Positions 33,735 to 42,017 of a DNA stretch of 64,000 nucleotides are shown one piece after another. The stretch is from GW2011-AR15 sp964428335 (GTDB lineage: Archaea > Nanobdellota > Nanobdellia > Woesearchaeales > GW2011-AR15): the NCBI GenBank assembly GCA_964428335.1, contig CAYRXW010000006.1:1-64000 (forward strand), given 5' to 3'. Position numbers and translations under genes: made by a program. Position 1 is the stretch's first letter, and each line of letters opens with the position of its first letter. The notes under the pieces are model-generated. The model made no database searches, had not been told where the DNA came from, and was given only the letters and a program-made list of their open reading frames with translations.

Positions 33735-34115
33735 TTAAATCAAGATTGCATTAAGCACTCCATCCTGGCCTGGCCTTGATGTCACTTTTGCATTTCCCTT
33801 GTCTGTCTTGATTATTGTGCCTTTTGTCATGATATTTGCCCTGACATAGTGCCTGTTACCCTGGCTTTCAACTACCTGGATGACCTTTGCCTGTACGTAT
33901 TTCTTTGTCTTTGGGTCAAATAAATTGGCTACGTTTGTCCTAAGAACCCTTATCTTCTGCCCGCCTCCTCTTGTCCTGACTGACCTTTTTGCAGGCTTGA
34001 CATCTATCTTTGTCAGTGTTGGGCTTCTTCCTAAAGCTTCCTTTCTCTTCTTGTTTGATGACTTGAATCTTCCGCCACTTGGCTTCCTGTTGCTCCTATG
34101 CTGATCTAATACCAT
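33735..34115 (-). CDS. rps8e: 30S ribosomal protein S8e
   Basis: The 126-residue protein shows the S8e pattern: a basic N-terminus with KPSGGRFKSSNKKRKEALGRSPTLTKI, TRGGGQKIRVLRTNVANLFDP, then KAKVIQVVES-like strands and NIMTKGTIIKTDKGNAKVTSRPGQDGVLNAIL. It is a small-subunit protein found only in archaea and eukaryotes. A TTTATAAAG TATA box (34136-34148) is centred about 27 nt before the ATG, which begins a leaderless monocistronic message. Confidence 0.97.
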   Translation of the reverse strand: MVLDQHRSNRKPSGGRFKSSNKKRKEALGRSPTLTKIDVKPAKRSVRTRGGGQKIRVLRTNVANLFDPKTKKYVQAKVIQVVESQGNRHYVRANIMTKGTIIKTDKGNAKVTSRPGQDGVLNAILI

Positions 34116-34217
34116 GTGTCTAAAAGAAAAATAGGGAGTTTATAAAGTTTACTTTAATTTAGCTTCATTAAGCATTTTATGGGTAAAGATTGTATGTATG
34201 AAAAAATATATATATAC

Positions 34218-34231
34218 CTATACTAATATAC
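34218..34231. promoter_or_regulatory. Dyad CTATACTAATATAC at exchanger promoter
   Basis: Near-palindrome between the TATA element (about 34203-34217) and ATG 34237, matching those at 10042 and 16026; TAATATACATTTTA is identical to the MFS site. Confidence 0.45.
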
Positions 34232-34236
34232 ATTTT

Positions 34237-35217
34237 ATGTTCCTTTTTAATCTGGCACTGTTCACTGTAGCATGTATTGTGCTTGTAAAGTGCAATAATG
34301 TCCTCATTTCAGCCCTTTCAAAGATTGCATACTTCTTCAGGCTGACTGAATTTACCGTTGGATTTATCATTGTCTCCCTTGCGACATCAATCCCTGACCT
34401 GTTTGTCGGAATCATGAGCGCTTTATACGGCATCCCTGAACTTTCTGTCGGTAATGTCATAGGTTCTGCAATTGTCAAGCTGACGCTTATAGCAGGAATA
34501 ACAATAATACTTGCAAAGAGCATAAGGCTGGATAGCAGCATTATCAAAAAAGATATTCTTTACATGCTTGTGATATCTATTATTCCTGTCATACTTATAC
34601 TTGACCAGAAGATCTTCAAGAAGATAGGGCTTTTTACAGGAAGTGTCGAAGGCCTTTCAAGATTTGATGGAGTAATCCTTCTTCTAGTCTTTTTCATCTA
34701 TGTTTTCAAGATAATCAGCCAGGAATCAAAATCAACTGGCCATATCTCAATACATTCAAGGAAAGAGGGGATAAAACAAGTATTTCTTTTTTTGGCAAGC
34801 GCTGTGGTGCTTCTATTGAGTGCAAATTTTGTTGTTGAATTTGCAAAACTGCTTGCAATAGATATGAACCTTTCAACGCTTCTTTTCGGGCTTTTCATAG
34901 TATCCTTAGGGACAAGTCTTCCTGAGCTTTCTTTTGGAGCAAAAGCTGCGCTAAGCGGCCATAAAGGAATGGCTATAGGAAATATTGTAGGAAGCGTCAT
35001 TGCAAATTTCACGCTGACTTTAGGGATAACTGCAATAATAAGCCCTATCACAATTAATTCTTTGGTCTATTTCACAGGAACTTTATTCATGATATTTTCA
35101 GCATTCATATTCTTCACATTTGCATCCTCTGGGAATAAGCTCACCTGGAGGGAAGGCATGACACTTATAATGCTTTATGTGCTTTTTATTGTGATACAGA
35201 ATTTTATAAGAGTATAA
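34237..35217 (+). CDS. CaCA-family calcium/cation exchanger (YrbG-like)
   Basis: The 326-residue protein has about ten membrane helices in two inverted halves, each with an alpha repeat: VSLATSIPDLFVGIMSALYGIPELSVGNVIGSAI and VSLGTSLPELSFGAKAALSGHKGMAIGNIVGSVI. The second repeat keeps the ion-binding glutamate of SLPE; the first has Asp (SIPD). It exchanges calcium (or another cation) for sodium or protons. I choose ATG 34237 because the TATA element at 34203-34217 is centred about 27-29 nt upstream; the in-frame ATG at 34198 lies before it. Confidence 0.93.
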   Translation: MFLFNLALFTVACIVLVKCNNVLISALSKIAYFFRLTEFTVGFIIVSLATSIPDLFVGIMSALYGIPELSVGNVIGSAIVKLTLIAGITIILAKSIRLDSSIIKKDILYMLVISIIPVILILDQKIFKKIGLFTGSVEGLSRFDGVILLLVFFIYVFKIISQESKSTGHISIHSRKEGIKQVFLFLASAVVLLLSANFVVEFAKLLAIDMNLSTLLFGLFIVSLGTSLPELSFGAKAALSGHKGMAIGNIVGSVIANFTLTLGITAIISPITINSLVYFTGTLFMIFSAFIFFTFASSGNKLTWREGMTLIMLYVLFIVIQNFIRV

Positions 35218-35224
35218 GAAATAA

Positions 35225-36316
35225 TTAAAAAAACTCAATCCCTAGCTCAGTTTCCATGTTTCCTTTCTTTTCCTTGAGCCTTTTGTCTTTTCCGATTATC
35301 TGGGTGCTCTTTACCCCGGTGACTATTAGGATTGTCCTTATTGTCCCTACAAGATCATCCATTATTGATGCTCCCCAAATAACCCTTGCATCCTCATCAA
35401 GCTTTGATGATACTGCTTCAACTACCTGCCTGGCTTCATTAAGTGTCATATCAGGTCCGCCTGAGACATTAATTAATGCTCCTGTAGCTCCCGATATATC
35501 GCAGTCCAATAATGGATTTTCAATCGCTTTCTGGACGCTTTCCAAGGCTCTGTTTTCAGAATCTGATTCCCCTACTCCAATAAGTGAAACTCCACCGTCT
35601 CCCATGATTGTCTTTATATCTGCAAAATCAAGGTTCACAAGGCCTGTCTTTGTAACCAGTTCAGCAATTCCCTTCACTGCGTTTGTCAAGATTTCATCTG
35701 CAACCTTGAATGCTGTATGAAGCGGTAAGTCAGGAGCGATTTCCAATAATTTATCGTTTGGAATCACAATCAATGTGTCAACGTGTTTTTCTAGATTTTC
35801 TAATCCAAACATTGCGTTCTCGTATCTTCTCTGGCCTTCCATCGAGAAAGGCAAGGTTACTACTCCAACAACTAAAGCACCGTTCTTTTTTGCCATCTCT
35901 GCAACAACCGGAGCTGATCCTGTCCCTGTTCCCCCACCAAGACCGCATGTGATAAAGACCATGTCTGCTCCCGCAAGCTTGCTTCTTATCTCAGCTTCCT
36001 GCTCCCTTGCTGCTTCTTCCCCTACCTTTGGTATGCTTCCTGCCCCTAAACCTTTTGTCAGTTCTTTTCCTATCAGTATCTTATGGTCAGCTGTAGTATA
36101 AAGCAAGTCCTGCGCATCTGTATTGACTGCAATCGTCTCTGCGCCGGAAATCCCAACTTCAGTGATCCTGTTGATGGTATTGTTTCCCCCGCCACCTGCT
36201 CCGACAACCTTTATTGTAGCCTTCTGCTTTGCTAAAAGCTCCATAAGTTCCTTATCTAAATCATTCTGTTTAGAAACTGAAATACCTTTAGGACTAGTAT
36301 GAAATTCTTCTGCCAA
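35225..36316 (-). CDS. ftsZ: Cell division protein FtsZ
   Basis: A tubulin-fold GTPase with GAGGGGNNTINR, the signature GGGTGTGSAPVV, NDKLLE, the T7-loop region (NLDFADIKTIM) and the LGIEFF end typical of archaeal FtsZ. It polymerises with GTP to form the division ring. The start is uncertain: GTG at 36325 or TTG at 36316, both in frame. I prefer TTG 36316 (363 residues): GGTGAGGTG lies 6 nt upstream as a Shine-Dalgarno site, whereas GTG 36325 is part of that site. TATA elements at 36338-36349 and about 36438-36448 offer a leaderless and a leadered transcript. A perfect dyad (36349-36369) sits between them. Confidence 0.95.
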   Translation of the reverse strand: MAEEFHTSPKGISVSKQNDLDKELMELLAKQKATIKVVGAGGGGNNTINRITEVGISGAETIAVNTDAQDLLYTTADHKILIGKELTKGLGAGSIPKVGEEAAREQEAEIRSKLAGADMVFITCGLGGGTGTGSAPVVAEMAKKNGALVVGVVTLPFSMEGQRRYENAMFGLENLEKHVDTLIVIPNDKLLEIAPDLPLHTAFKVADEILTNAVKGIAELVTKTGLVNLDFADIKTIMGDGGVSLIGVGESDSENRALESVQKAIENPLLDCDISGATGALINVSGGPDMTLNEARQVVEAVSSKLDEDARVIWGASIMDDLVGTIRTILIVTGVKSTQIIGKDKRLKEKKGNMETELGIEFF

Positions 36317-36348
36317 AATAAACACCTCACCAACGCTATTTTATATAA

Positions 36349-36369
36349 CGAAAAAACACTGTTTTTTCG
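36349..36369. promoter_or_regulatory. Perfect dyad CGAAAAAAC-N3-GTTTTTTCG before ftsZ
   Basis: A 21-bp inverted repeat with 9-bp arms, directly upstream of the proximal ftsZ TATA element. It could be an operator, or a leader hairpin if transcription starts at the distal promoter. Confidence 0.5.
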
Positions 36370-36473
36370 AGCATAACAAATGCCAAAATTTATTCCAAAA
36401 TAATGCGCATTTATTATATCTACTCCAATGTAGTGCTAGTATATAAAGTTAATGAATATGAAAAATAATGATT

Positions 36474-36512
36474 AATGAGTTTAAAGAATGAGTTTAAAGA
36501 ATGAGTTTAGAT
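36474..36512. repeat. Three tandem 13-nt repeats (AATGAGTTTAAAG)
   Basis: Units at 36474, 36487 and 36500, the third diverging at its end. They lie in the 243-bp divergent region between ftsZ and the gene at 36569. Probably replication slippage or a phased binding site; too short and too few for CRISPR. Confidence 0.7.
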
Positions 36513-36568
36513 AAGTGATCATAGATTTATCAATAACTATAAAAGTTAGCCAGTTTCAATAATCCGTT

Positions 36569-36991
36569 ATGGCTGACACAGATTCAAAAATCATCTATCT
36601 TGTTTTTGTGATATTTGTCATAACTGAAATCATCGATGAAAGTCTGGATCGCCTGTTTCAGGGAGCAACTGTAACACATTCAATATTCCAGACAATTATA
36701 TTTATGGCGCTTTTCATTGTTGTGACCAGGCTTTTCTATATACACTATAGGGCAAAGGTCAAGACGATCGTCCCTGAGGAACTTATGGCAATCCTCCATG
36801 TTCTCAAGGAATCACAACTTAGAGGGATATTGATAAACCAGGTAGGCCTTATGAAGAGAATCAACATTACAAAACCTACAGTTTCCAAAAGGATAGTCAC
36901 TCTGCTTGATCTTGGATACATAACTTTCGAGAAATATGGGAACAATAAATACATCAAGCTGACACAGCTGGGAAACTCAATTGTAAAGTGA
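36569..36991 (+). CDS. Membrane-anchored winged-helix regulator
   Basis: The 140-residue protein has two N-terminal membrane helices (about residues 9-25 and 40-57), a basic linker (YRAKVKTIV), and a MarR-like winged helix (about 65-138: SQLRGILINQVGLMKRINITKPTVSKRIVTLLDLGYITFEKYGNNKYIKLTQLG). It is probably a membrane-bound one-component transcription factor. A TATAAAAG TATA box (36538-36545) is centred about 28 nt before the ATG. It precedes a small membrane protein and a P-type ATPase, likely targets or functional partners. Confidence 0.82.
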   Translation: MADTDSKIIYLVFVIFVITEIIDESLDRLFQGATVTHSIFQTIIFMALFIVVTRLFYIHYRAKVKTIVPEELMAILHVLKESQLRGILINQVGLMKRINITKPTVSKRIVTLLDLGYITFEKYGNNKYIKLTQLGNSIVK

Positions 36992-37066
36992 ATTTACCTT
37001 CTTTTTACCTTCCATTGCCTTTGTTTTAACCTTAATTTATAAATGAATCTTTGAGCAAGCAGTATC

Positions 37067-37312
37067 ATGAAACATAACTTGCACAAGGACCTACATAAGT
37101 TTGCATTCTGGATAAAATTCAATAATTTACTTATGGGCCATTCTTTTATAGTTTCATTTTTTTTCGTGACGATATTCTGCCTGGCAACTGTACTTTTGTT
37201 TGCAAATCCTTCCCTGATAGATCCTTATCTGAAGTATTATTATATGTCCTTTCCTGCTTTCATAATTGCTCTCTGGTTATTATTTGTCGGATTTCTTTTA
37301 AGATTGCAATAA
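37067..37312 (+). CDS. Small two-helix membrane protein upstream of P-type ATPase
   Basis: An 81-residue protein with a basic, histidine-containing N-terminus (MKHNLHKDLHKFAFWIKF) and two membrane helices. It ends 14 bp before the P-type ATPase, which has a Shine-Dalgarno site but no TATA in that gap, so the two share a transcript from a TTTATAAATG TATA box (37036-37046). It may be an accessory or regulatory subunit of the pump (inference); the sequence matches no family I know. Confidence 0.75.
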   Translation: MKHNLHKDLHKFAFWIKFNNLLMGHSFIVSFFFVTIFCLATVLLFANPSLIDPYLKYYYMSFPAFIIALWLLFVGFLLRLQ

Positions 37313-37326
37313 AATGGTGATGATAA

Positions 37327-39993
37327 ATGAATGAATTTTATAATCTTAGTATCAATGAAACACTAAAATCGCTGAAAAGCTCTGAAAAAGGCCTCTCAAA
37401 AAAAGATGCTGAAGAACGTCTCAAATCCAAGAGTTATAATGAGCTTGTCAGCATAAAAGGGGCTTCTGCACTTACCATATTTTTTAACCAGTTCTCAAAC
37501 TGGCTCATGATACTTTTGATCATTGCCGGGGTACTTTCATTTTTTGTAGGAGATATCAAAGAATCCATTGCAATCCTTGTCATTATCTTCCTGAATACTC
37601 TGCTAGGTTTCATACAGGAGTACAATGCTGATAAGGCCATCAAGGCACTTGAAAAGATTGCTGCTCCTACTGCAAGAGTAATAAGGGATGGACAGCATCT
37701 CATCATACCTGCAAGAGAGCTTGTGCCCGGAGATTTAATTGAATTGGAATCAGGTGACATTGTCCCTGCTGACGTCAGGCTGATTGAAGTCTCTGACCTG
37801 CAGATTGAAGAGTCATCTCTTACAGGAGAATCTGTCCCATCAATAAAACAGACGCATATGTCCAAGCTGGTCAAGTCAATAGTTGACCAGGAGAACATGG
37901 CTTTTTGCGGTACTATAGTCACATATGGAAAAGGAATAGGGATTGTGACTGCAACAGGAATGGATACTGAGCTTGGCAAGATTGCAGTATCTATACAATC
38001 AACAGAAGAATCAAAGACGCCCCTGCAGAATAAATTTGAGAAGCTCTCGCTGCAGATAGGCATAATATGCATAGCACTTGTTGTCCTTGTGGGAGGGCTT
38101 GGGCTATACCAGGGAATACATATCACAGACATACTACTGATATCGCTTACATTGATTGTGTCCACAGTTCCAAACTCCCTGCCGCTTGTAGTGACAATTG
38201 GACTTACAATGGGCTCTCAGAAACTGGCAAAGCAGAACATGCTGATAAAGAGGCTTCCGGCAGCCGAGAGCTTAGGGGCAGCGACAATGATCTGCACTGA
38301 TAAGACTGGGACTTTGACAAAGAACCAGATGACTGTGACAAAGATTTACTTCAATGAAAAGAGCTACGATGTCTCAGGCTCTGGATACACTCCGTCAGGG
38401 AATTTTTACATAGATGGCAAGAAAATAAATCCAAAAGAGAGCGAGATGCTGATTAGGGCCAGCTATCTTTGCAATAATGCGAAGTTGAGCAGGTCTGGAA
38501 ATTCATACGGGATAATAGGGGACCCTACTGAAGGTGCATTGATTGTCCTTGGTGCAAAGTCCCAGCTGATAAAAGGATATTCTGCTGAAAAATTCCATAA
38601 GATAAAGGAGTTGCCTTTTGATTCAGACAGGAAGAGGATGTCCATGATCTTCAGCAACAAAACCAGTAGGACTAAAGAGGCATATGTCAAAGGTGCCCCT
38701 GATGTGATCATTGAATTATGCACACACATCTATCATGAGGGAAAAATCAGGAAAATTACAAATGAGGATAAAGAAAAGATAGCCTTCCAGAACAACTCGC
38801 TTGCAGAAGATGCTCTCAGAGTTCTTGCATTGGCATATAAGGAAGTCAAAGATGATAAGGATTATTCAATTGAGACTATAGAATCCGGCCTTGTGTTTTT
38901 AGGGCTTACCGGCATGATAGACCCGCCAAGGGAAGAGGCAAAGATAGCGATTGAAAAATGCCATGATGCAGGAATAATGGTTATGATGATAACTGGGGAT
39001 CATCCGATTACTGCAAAAGCTGTGGCTGAAAGGATAGGCCTCTATAATAAAGGAGATATTGTGCTTACAGGAGATGAGATAGACCGATTAAAAGATGAAG
39101 AGTTAGAAAAAAGGATAGGAAGAGTAAGGATAATTGCAAGGGCGCTGCCTATCCAGAAATCAAGGATAGTCTGGCTGCTGCAGAAGCAAGGACACATAGT
39201 TGCAATGACCGGAGATGGTGTAAACGATGCGCCTGCACTGAAAAAAGCAGATATTGGCATAGCTATGGGAATAACAGGGACAGATGTTGCAAAATCAGTT
39301 GCGAAAGCGACCCTTGTTGATGATAATTTCGCGACAATAGTAAAAGCAATTGAGACAGGAAGGAATATCTATGATTCTCTTATCAGGTCAGCAAAATTTT
39401 TCCTCTCATGCAACAGCGGCGAGATATTTTCAGTGATAATTGCGCTGATGTTAAATTTCCCTGTACCTTTGATTCCTCTCCAGCTTCTTATAATGAATAT
39501 GCTTACTGACAACCTGCCTGCATTAGGGCTCGGTTTTGAATCTGCTGAAGAAGGTGTGATGAAAAGAAGGCCAAGAAACCCGAAGGAAGCGCCGCTTTCC
39601 AGAAGGAATCTTATTTCAATCGTGTTTTTTGGAATCATCATGGGAATAGGGACAATTTTCTTATTTTCGCTGTATGATGATCTTGCAAAGGCAAGGACTG
39701 TGGCATTCACAACACTTGTGATGTTCCAGATGTTTGCTGTTATCAGCAGCAGGACGCTGATGCCTTCAATAAAGCATTTCAACCTGTTTTCAAACCCGTA
39801 TCTTTTGGGAAGCATAATCCTTGCTTTAGGCATACATGTTGCTGTAGTATATTATGCACCGCTTCAGGCAGTCTTTGAGACTGTCGCACTTACGCAGAAT
39901 GACTGGATAAGGATAATAAGCATCTCAAGCCTGGGCTTCTCACTTATGGAGGTGAGCAAGTTTTTTACGAGTAAAAATGCTGAGAAGGCGTGA
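37327..39993 (+). CDS. P2-type cation-transporting ATPase (Ca2+-ATPase-like)
   Basis: The 888-residue pump has all P-type motifs: the actuator TGES (about residue 165), phosphorylation site DKTGTLT (Asp325), nucleotide-domain KGAPD and the hinge TGDGVNDAP, with ten membrane helices and a cation-ATPase C-terminal domain. Ion-site residues in helix 5 (NSGE) and helix 6 (MNMLTDN) match SERCA Asn768/Glu771 and Asn796/Thr799/Asp800. Helix 4 reads PNSLP rather than PEGLP, so SERCA Glu309 is Asn here, which could alter ion choice or stoichiometry. It is translated from GGTGATG 6 nt before ATG 37327 and follows a small membrane protein. Confidence 0.96.
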   Translation: MNEFYNLSINETLKSLKSSEKGLSKKDAEERLKSKSYNELVSIKGASALTIFFNQFSNWLMILLIIAGVLSFFVGDIKESIAILVIIFLNTLLGFIQEYNADKAIKALEKIAAPTARVIRDGQHLIIPARELVPGDLIELESGDIVPADVRLIEVSDLQIEESSLTGESVPSIKQTHMSKLVKSIVDQENMAFCGTIVTYGKGIGIVTATGMDTELGKIAVSIQSTEESKTPLQNKFEKLSLQIGIICIALVVLVGGLGLYQGIHITDILLISLTLIVSTVPNSLPLVVTIGLTMGSQKLAKQNMLIKRLPAAESLGAATMICTDKTGTLTKNQMTVTKIYFNEKSYDVSGSGYTPSGNFYIDGKKINPKESEMLIRASYLCNNAKLSRSGNSYGIIGDPTEGALIVLGAKSQLIKGYSAEKFHKIKELPFDSDRKRMSMIFSNKTSRTKEAYVKGAPDVIIELCTHIYHEGKIRKITNEDKEKIAFQNNSLAEDALRVLALAYKEVKDDKDYSIETIESGLVFLGLTGMIDPPREEAKIAIEKCHDAGIMVMMITGDHPITAKAVAERIGLYNKGDIVLTGDEIDRLKDEELEKRIGRVRIIARALPIQKSRIVWLLQKQGHIVAMTGDGVNDAPALKKADIGIAMGITGTDVAKSVAKATLVDDNFATIVKAIETGRNIYDSLIRSAKFFLSCNSGEIFSVIIALMLNFPVPLIPLQLLIMNMLTDNLPALGLGFESAEEGVMKRRPRNPKEAPLSRRNLISIVFFGIIMGIGTIFLFSLYDDLAKARTVAFTTLVMFQMFAVISSRTLMPSIKHFNLFSNPYLLGSIILALGIHVAVVYYAPLQAVFETVALTQNDWIRIISISSLGFSLMEVSKFFTSKNAEKA

Positions 39994-40010
39994 GATGAAT
40001 ATATTCAGGT

Positions 40011-40370
40011 TTAGTTCAAGAAAGCCATGTATGTCGTAAGCTTTCTTATCTTACCTTCATGCATCTCAAACACATCGCAAAAAAGCGCATTAAAAATACT
40101 TCCTTCTTTTCTTTTACCCTGCACTGTCCCTTCTGCAATAACAATGTCATTTTCCTCAACCATCCTTGTTATCTTAAGGATTGGGCTTCCGATGAATGCA
40201 TCATTTTCAATCTCCTTATCAAACGCTTCTTTTCCAACATGATGGAATGCTCCTGGAAAATCCCAGATGACGTCGTCAGTAAGAAGAGAGAGGATTAATT
40301 CATGGTCGGATTTTGAAAAGCCTTCGATGTAGGTTTGGATGGTTTGTTTGTTTTGTGATAAGTTTTTCAT
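40011..40370 (-). CDS. SnoaL/NTF2-like domain protein
   Basis: The 119-residue protein follows the NTF2-like cone fold: an N-terminal helix (QTIQTYIEGFSKSDHELILSLLTDDVIWDFPGAFHHVGKEAFDKEI) and then strands ending FNALFCDVFEMHEGKIRKLTTYM. Members include nuclear transport factor 2, ketosteroid isomerase-like and SnoaL-like proteins; the role here is unknown. A TTTAAAAAGG element (40393-40402) is centred about 27 nt before the ATG. The 143 bp upstream contain a G-rich run with repeated GGATG but no gene. Confidence 0.88.
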   Translation of the reverse strand: MKNLSQNKQTIQTYIEGFSKSDHELILSLLTDDVIWDFPGAFHHVGKEAFDKEIENDAFIGSPILKITRMVEENDIVIAEGTVQGKRKEGSIFNALFCDVFEMHEGKIRKLTTYMAFLN

Positions 40371-40513
40371 GATATTGAGGGAAGAAGGGATGTTTAAAAA
40401 GGTTGGTTTGAAGTTGGGGATGGGATGTGGATGTGGGAGCGAATAAGATACATCAAAATAAATAAAATTGGAACAATCATGAGAAAATCTTAAAAAGGAA
40501 CACCTCTATTTAA

Positions 40514-41320
40514 TTAAGTTATAGAGAGAGATATGTTTAGATTCCTAATATATTCTTGTGCTTCTCTGATGTTTGAATTAATGTTACTTGAAATCCCTAT
40601 CCATCCACCTTCAAGTTCGTATTGTTTTTGCATAAAAACCATTGTTTGATTTACAAAATCAAATACTTCTGAACTTTTTTCTACCAACATGGTTCTTATG
40701 TTCCAATGGGCTTCGCTTAATATAATTTTTATACATGTTGGGCATTTAAAAGCAAACCGGTTTAAACCTATAGATCTATAAACAATTCCTACGCTTTCAT
40801 AAGCAGCTCCATAAAAGACTGCCCATATTATTATGCTTAGCTCAAAAGCAAACTTACCACTTACTAGATAAAATTTTTTGAGAAGGTCATCATTCTGGTT
40901 ATTCTGATATTCTTTTGCTGATTTGACAACTTCATTATAATTATTAATTAAGGGACCATATTCTGTTATAGTTCTTAAAGCTTTTTCCCATGCATCACTG
41001 GATGAATCCAATTTTTCAAGATTAAAAGTGTCTGACTCCTTATTCAAAAGTTCAATGAGATCGTTTAACTTGTCAACAAGTTCCTTGTATTGTTCATATC
41101 TTTCAATGGTATTTAGTTCCAAATAAGGCAACTGTGAAATTTGTGCAGTGATGCTTGTTAGATTAATGTCAATATTCTGGACATCTAGTTGGCTCAATTT
41201 CTCTTGACTCTTTTGAAGTACATTATTTATTGGAACAACAACTTTGGAACCTATCTGGTTTGTTGTGCATCCACATAATATCAACAAAATTAAGCAAACT
41301 GCAATTATGTTTTTTCTCAT
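40514..41320 (-). CDS. Predicted lipoprotein, unknown function
   Basis: A 268-residue protein with a signal peptide (MRKNIIAVCLILLILCGC) ending in a lipobox-like LILCGC; the cysteine would carry the membrane anchor. The mature part is mostly helical with a heptad-like section (about 35-75) and a CPTC pair near residue 192-195. It starts 7 bp after the stop of the membrane-protein gene upstream and is the last gene of a three-gene operon. Codon use is AT-rich. No family is recognised. Confidence 0.75.
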   Translation of the reverse strand: MRKNIIAVCLILLILCGCTTNQIGSKVVVPINNVLQKSQEKLSQLDVQNIDINLTSITAQISQLPYLELNTIERYEQYKELVDKLNDLIELLNKESDTFNLEKLDSSSDAWEKALRTITEYGPLINNYNEVVKSAKEYQNNQNDDLLKKFYLVSGKFAFELSIIIWAVFYGAAYESVGIVYRSIGLNRFAFKCPTCIKIILSEAHWNIRTMLVEKSSEVFDFVNQTMVFMQKQYELEGGWIGISSNINSNIREAQEYIRNLNISLSIT

Positions 41321-41327
41321 AGTTCTA

Positions 41328-41732
41328 TTATTTGTTCAAACCTTCCATAGATTTTTTTACTGCTGCATTGGTCTGTTCTTCAACTTCAGCAATACTTTTG
41401 TGTACATCTGCGATAGCATTGGCAGTATCTGCTCCGGCTTGAACTAGAGTCTGACTACTATCAAGAACAGATTTTCCAATTTCATTTTGTTCAAAAAAGT
41501 TAGTAGCTGACATACCGATGAACAATAGTGCAATGCCAGCAACGATAGTGACTACGCTTCCAATTGCAAGATTCTCTTCATTTGTATGAAGAGCAATCAA
41601 CAACAAAACTACGCCAATAGCTATAGCAGCAACCCCAATTATTATTGCCATCTTTGATATAAAATAAAGACCTACAACTGCAAATGCTATTGCAACAATA
41701 AACCAAAATCCGTTTTCATTATCTCTTGCCAT
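41328..41732 (-). CDS. Membrane protein with C-terminal helical tail, unknown
   Basis: A 134-residue protein with three hydrophobic segments (about residues 10-27, 28-46 and 55-76) and a 55-residue polar helical tail (SVLDSSQTLVQAGADTANAIADVHKSIAEVEEQTNAAVKKS). A strong TAGGAGGTC Shine-Dalgarno site, formed over the stop codon of the upstream 50-residue gene, lies about 8 nt before the ATG. It is the middle gene of the operon. The tail could assemble with the helical part of the lipoprotein. Confidence 0.78.
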   Translation of the reverse strand: MARDNENGFWFIVAIAFAVVGLYFISKMAIIIGVAAIAIGVVLLLIALHTNEENLAIGSVVTIVAGIALLFIGMSATNFFEQNEIGKSVLDSSQTLVQAGADTANAIADVHKSIAEVEEQTNAAVKKSMEGLNK

Positions 41733-41742
41733 TTTAGACCTC

Positions 41743-41895
41743 CTAATAAAATCTCTTCGTTAATTTAACAGCTTTGAAGATTGGAGGTTTTATAGTTACA
41801 GTTCCAGAACCTTTAGTAGGTTTCAAAGCTAAGTTAGCTTTTAATGATGGTGTCAGGTGTTTTCTTACAAACTTATTTACATATCTTTTTAGCAT
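41743..41895 (-). CDS. 50-residue basic peptide, first gene of operon
   Basis: A short gene reading MLKRYVNKFVRKHL to KLTKRFY, stop TAG at 41745-41743. The product is very basic (about 13 Lys/Arg) with one amphipathic N-terminal helix and a Gly/Pro-containing middle. A GAGGT ribosome binding site lies 7 nt before ATG 41895, and its own end provides the Shine-Dalgarno site for the next gene 11 bp on. Tight coupling at both ends supports it as real. It could bind membrane or RNA; function is unknown. The leader upstream is about 165 nt and structured. Confidence 0.68.
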   Translation of the reverse strand: MLKRYVNKFVRKHLTPSLKANLALKPTKGSGTVTIKPPIFKAVKLTKRFY

Positions 41896-41982
41896 TTTTT
41901 TACCTCAATATTATAAGAATGAGCCTAAACATGGAAATCTTAATAAACTAACTTCCATTCCACCCTACTAAGCAATACGCGG

Positions 41983-42017
41983 GGTGCGGCTCATTCCGTC
42001 AAGGGATGAGTTTCACC
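41983..42017. other. GC-rich hairpin in the leader of the 41.9-kb operon
   Basis: Arms CTCATTCC and GGGATGAG (8 pairs, one G-U) close a 5-nt loop, and flanking GGTG/CACC add four more pairs across a 3x3 internal loop. In an otherwise very AT-rich 391-bp gap (41896-42286) this island suggests a structured RNA in the leader of the minus-strand operon, whose promoter (TTTTAAAATT, 42081-42090) would give a leader of about 165 nt. Confidence 0.5.

Noticed and set aside
36317..36325. GTG at 36325 as the ftsZ start
   Set aside because: The codon is part of the GGTGAGGTG ribosome binding site; TTG 36316 has correct spacing. Not excluded completely.
36474..36512. Tandem repeat as a CRISPR seed
   Set aside because: 13-nt units without spacers and no cas genes.
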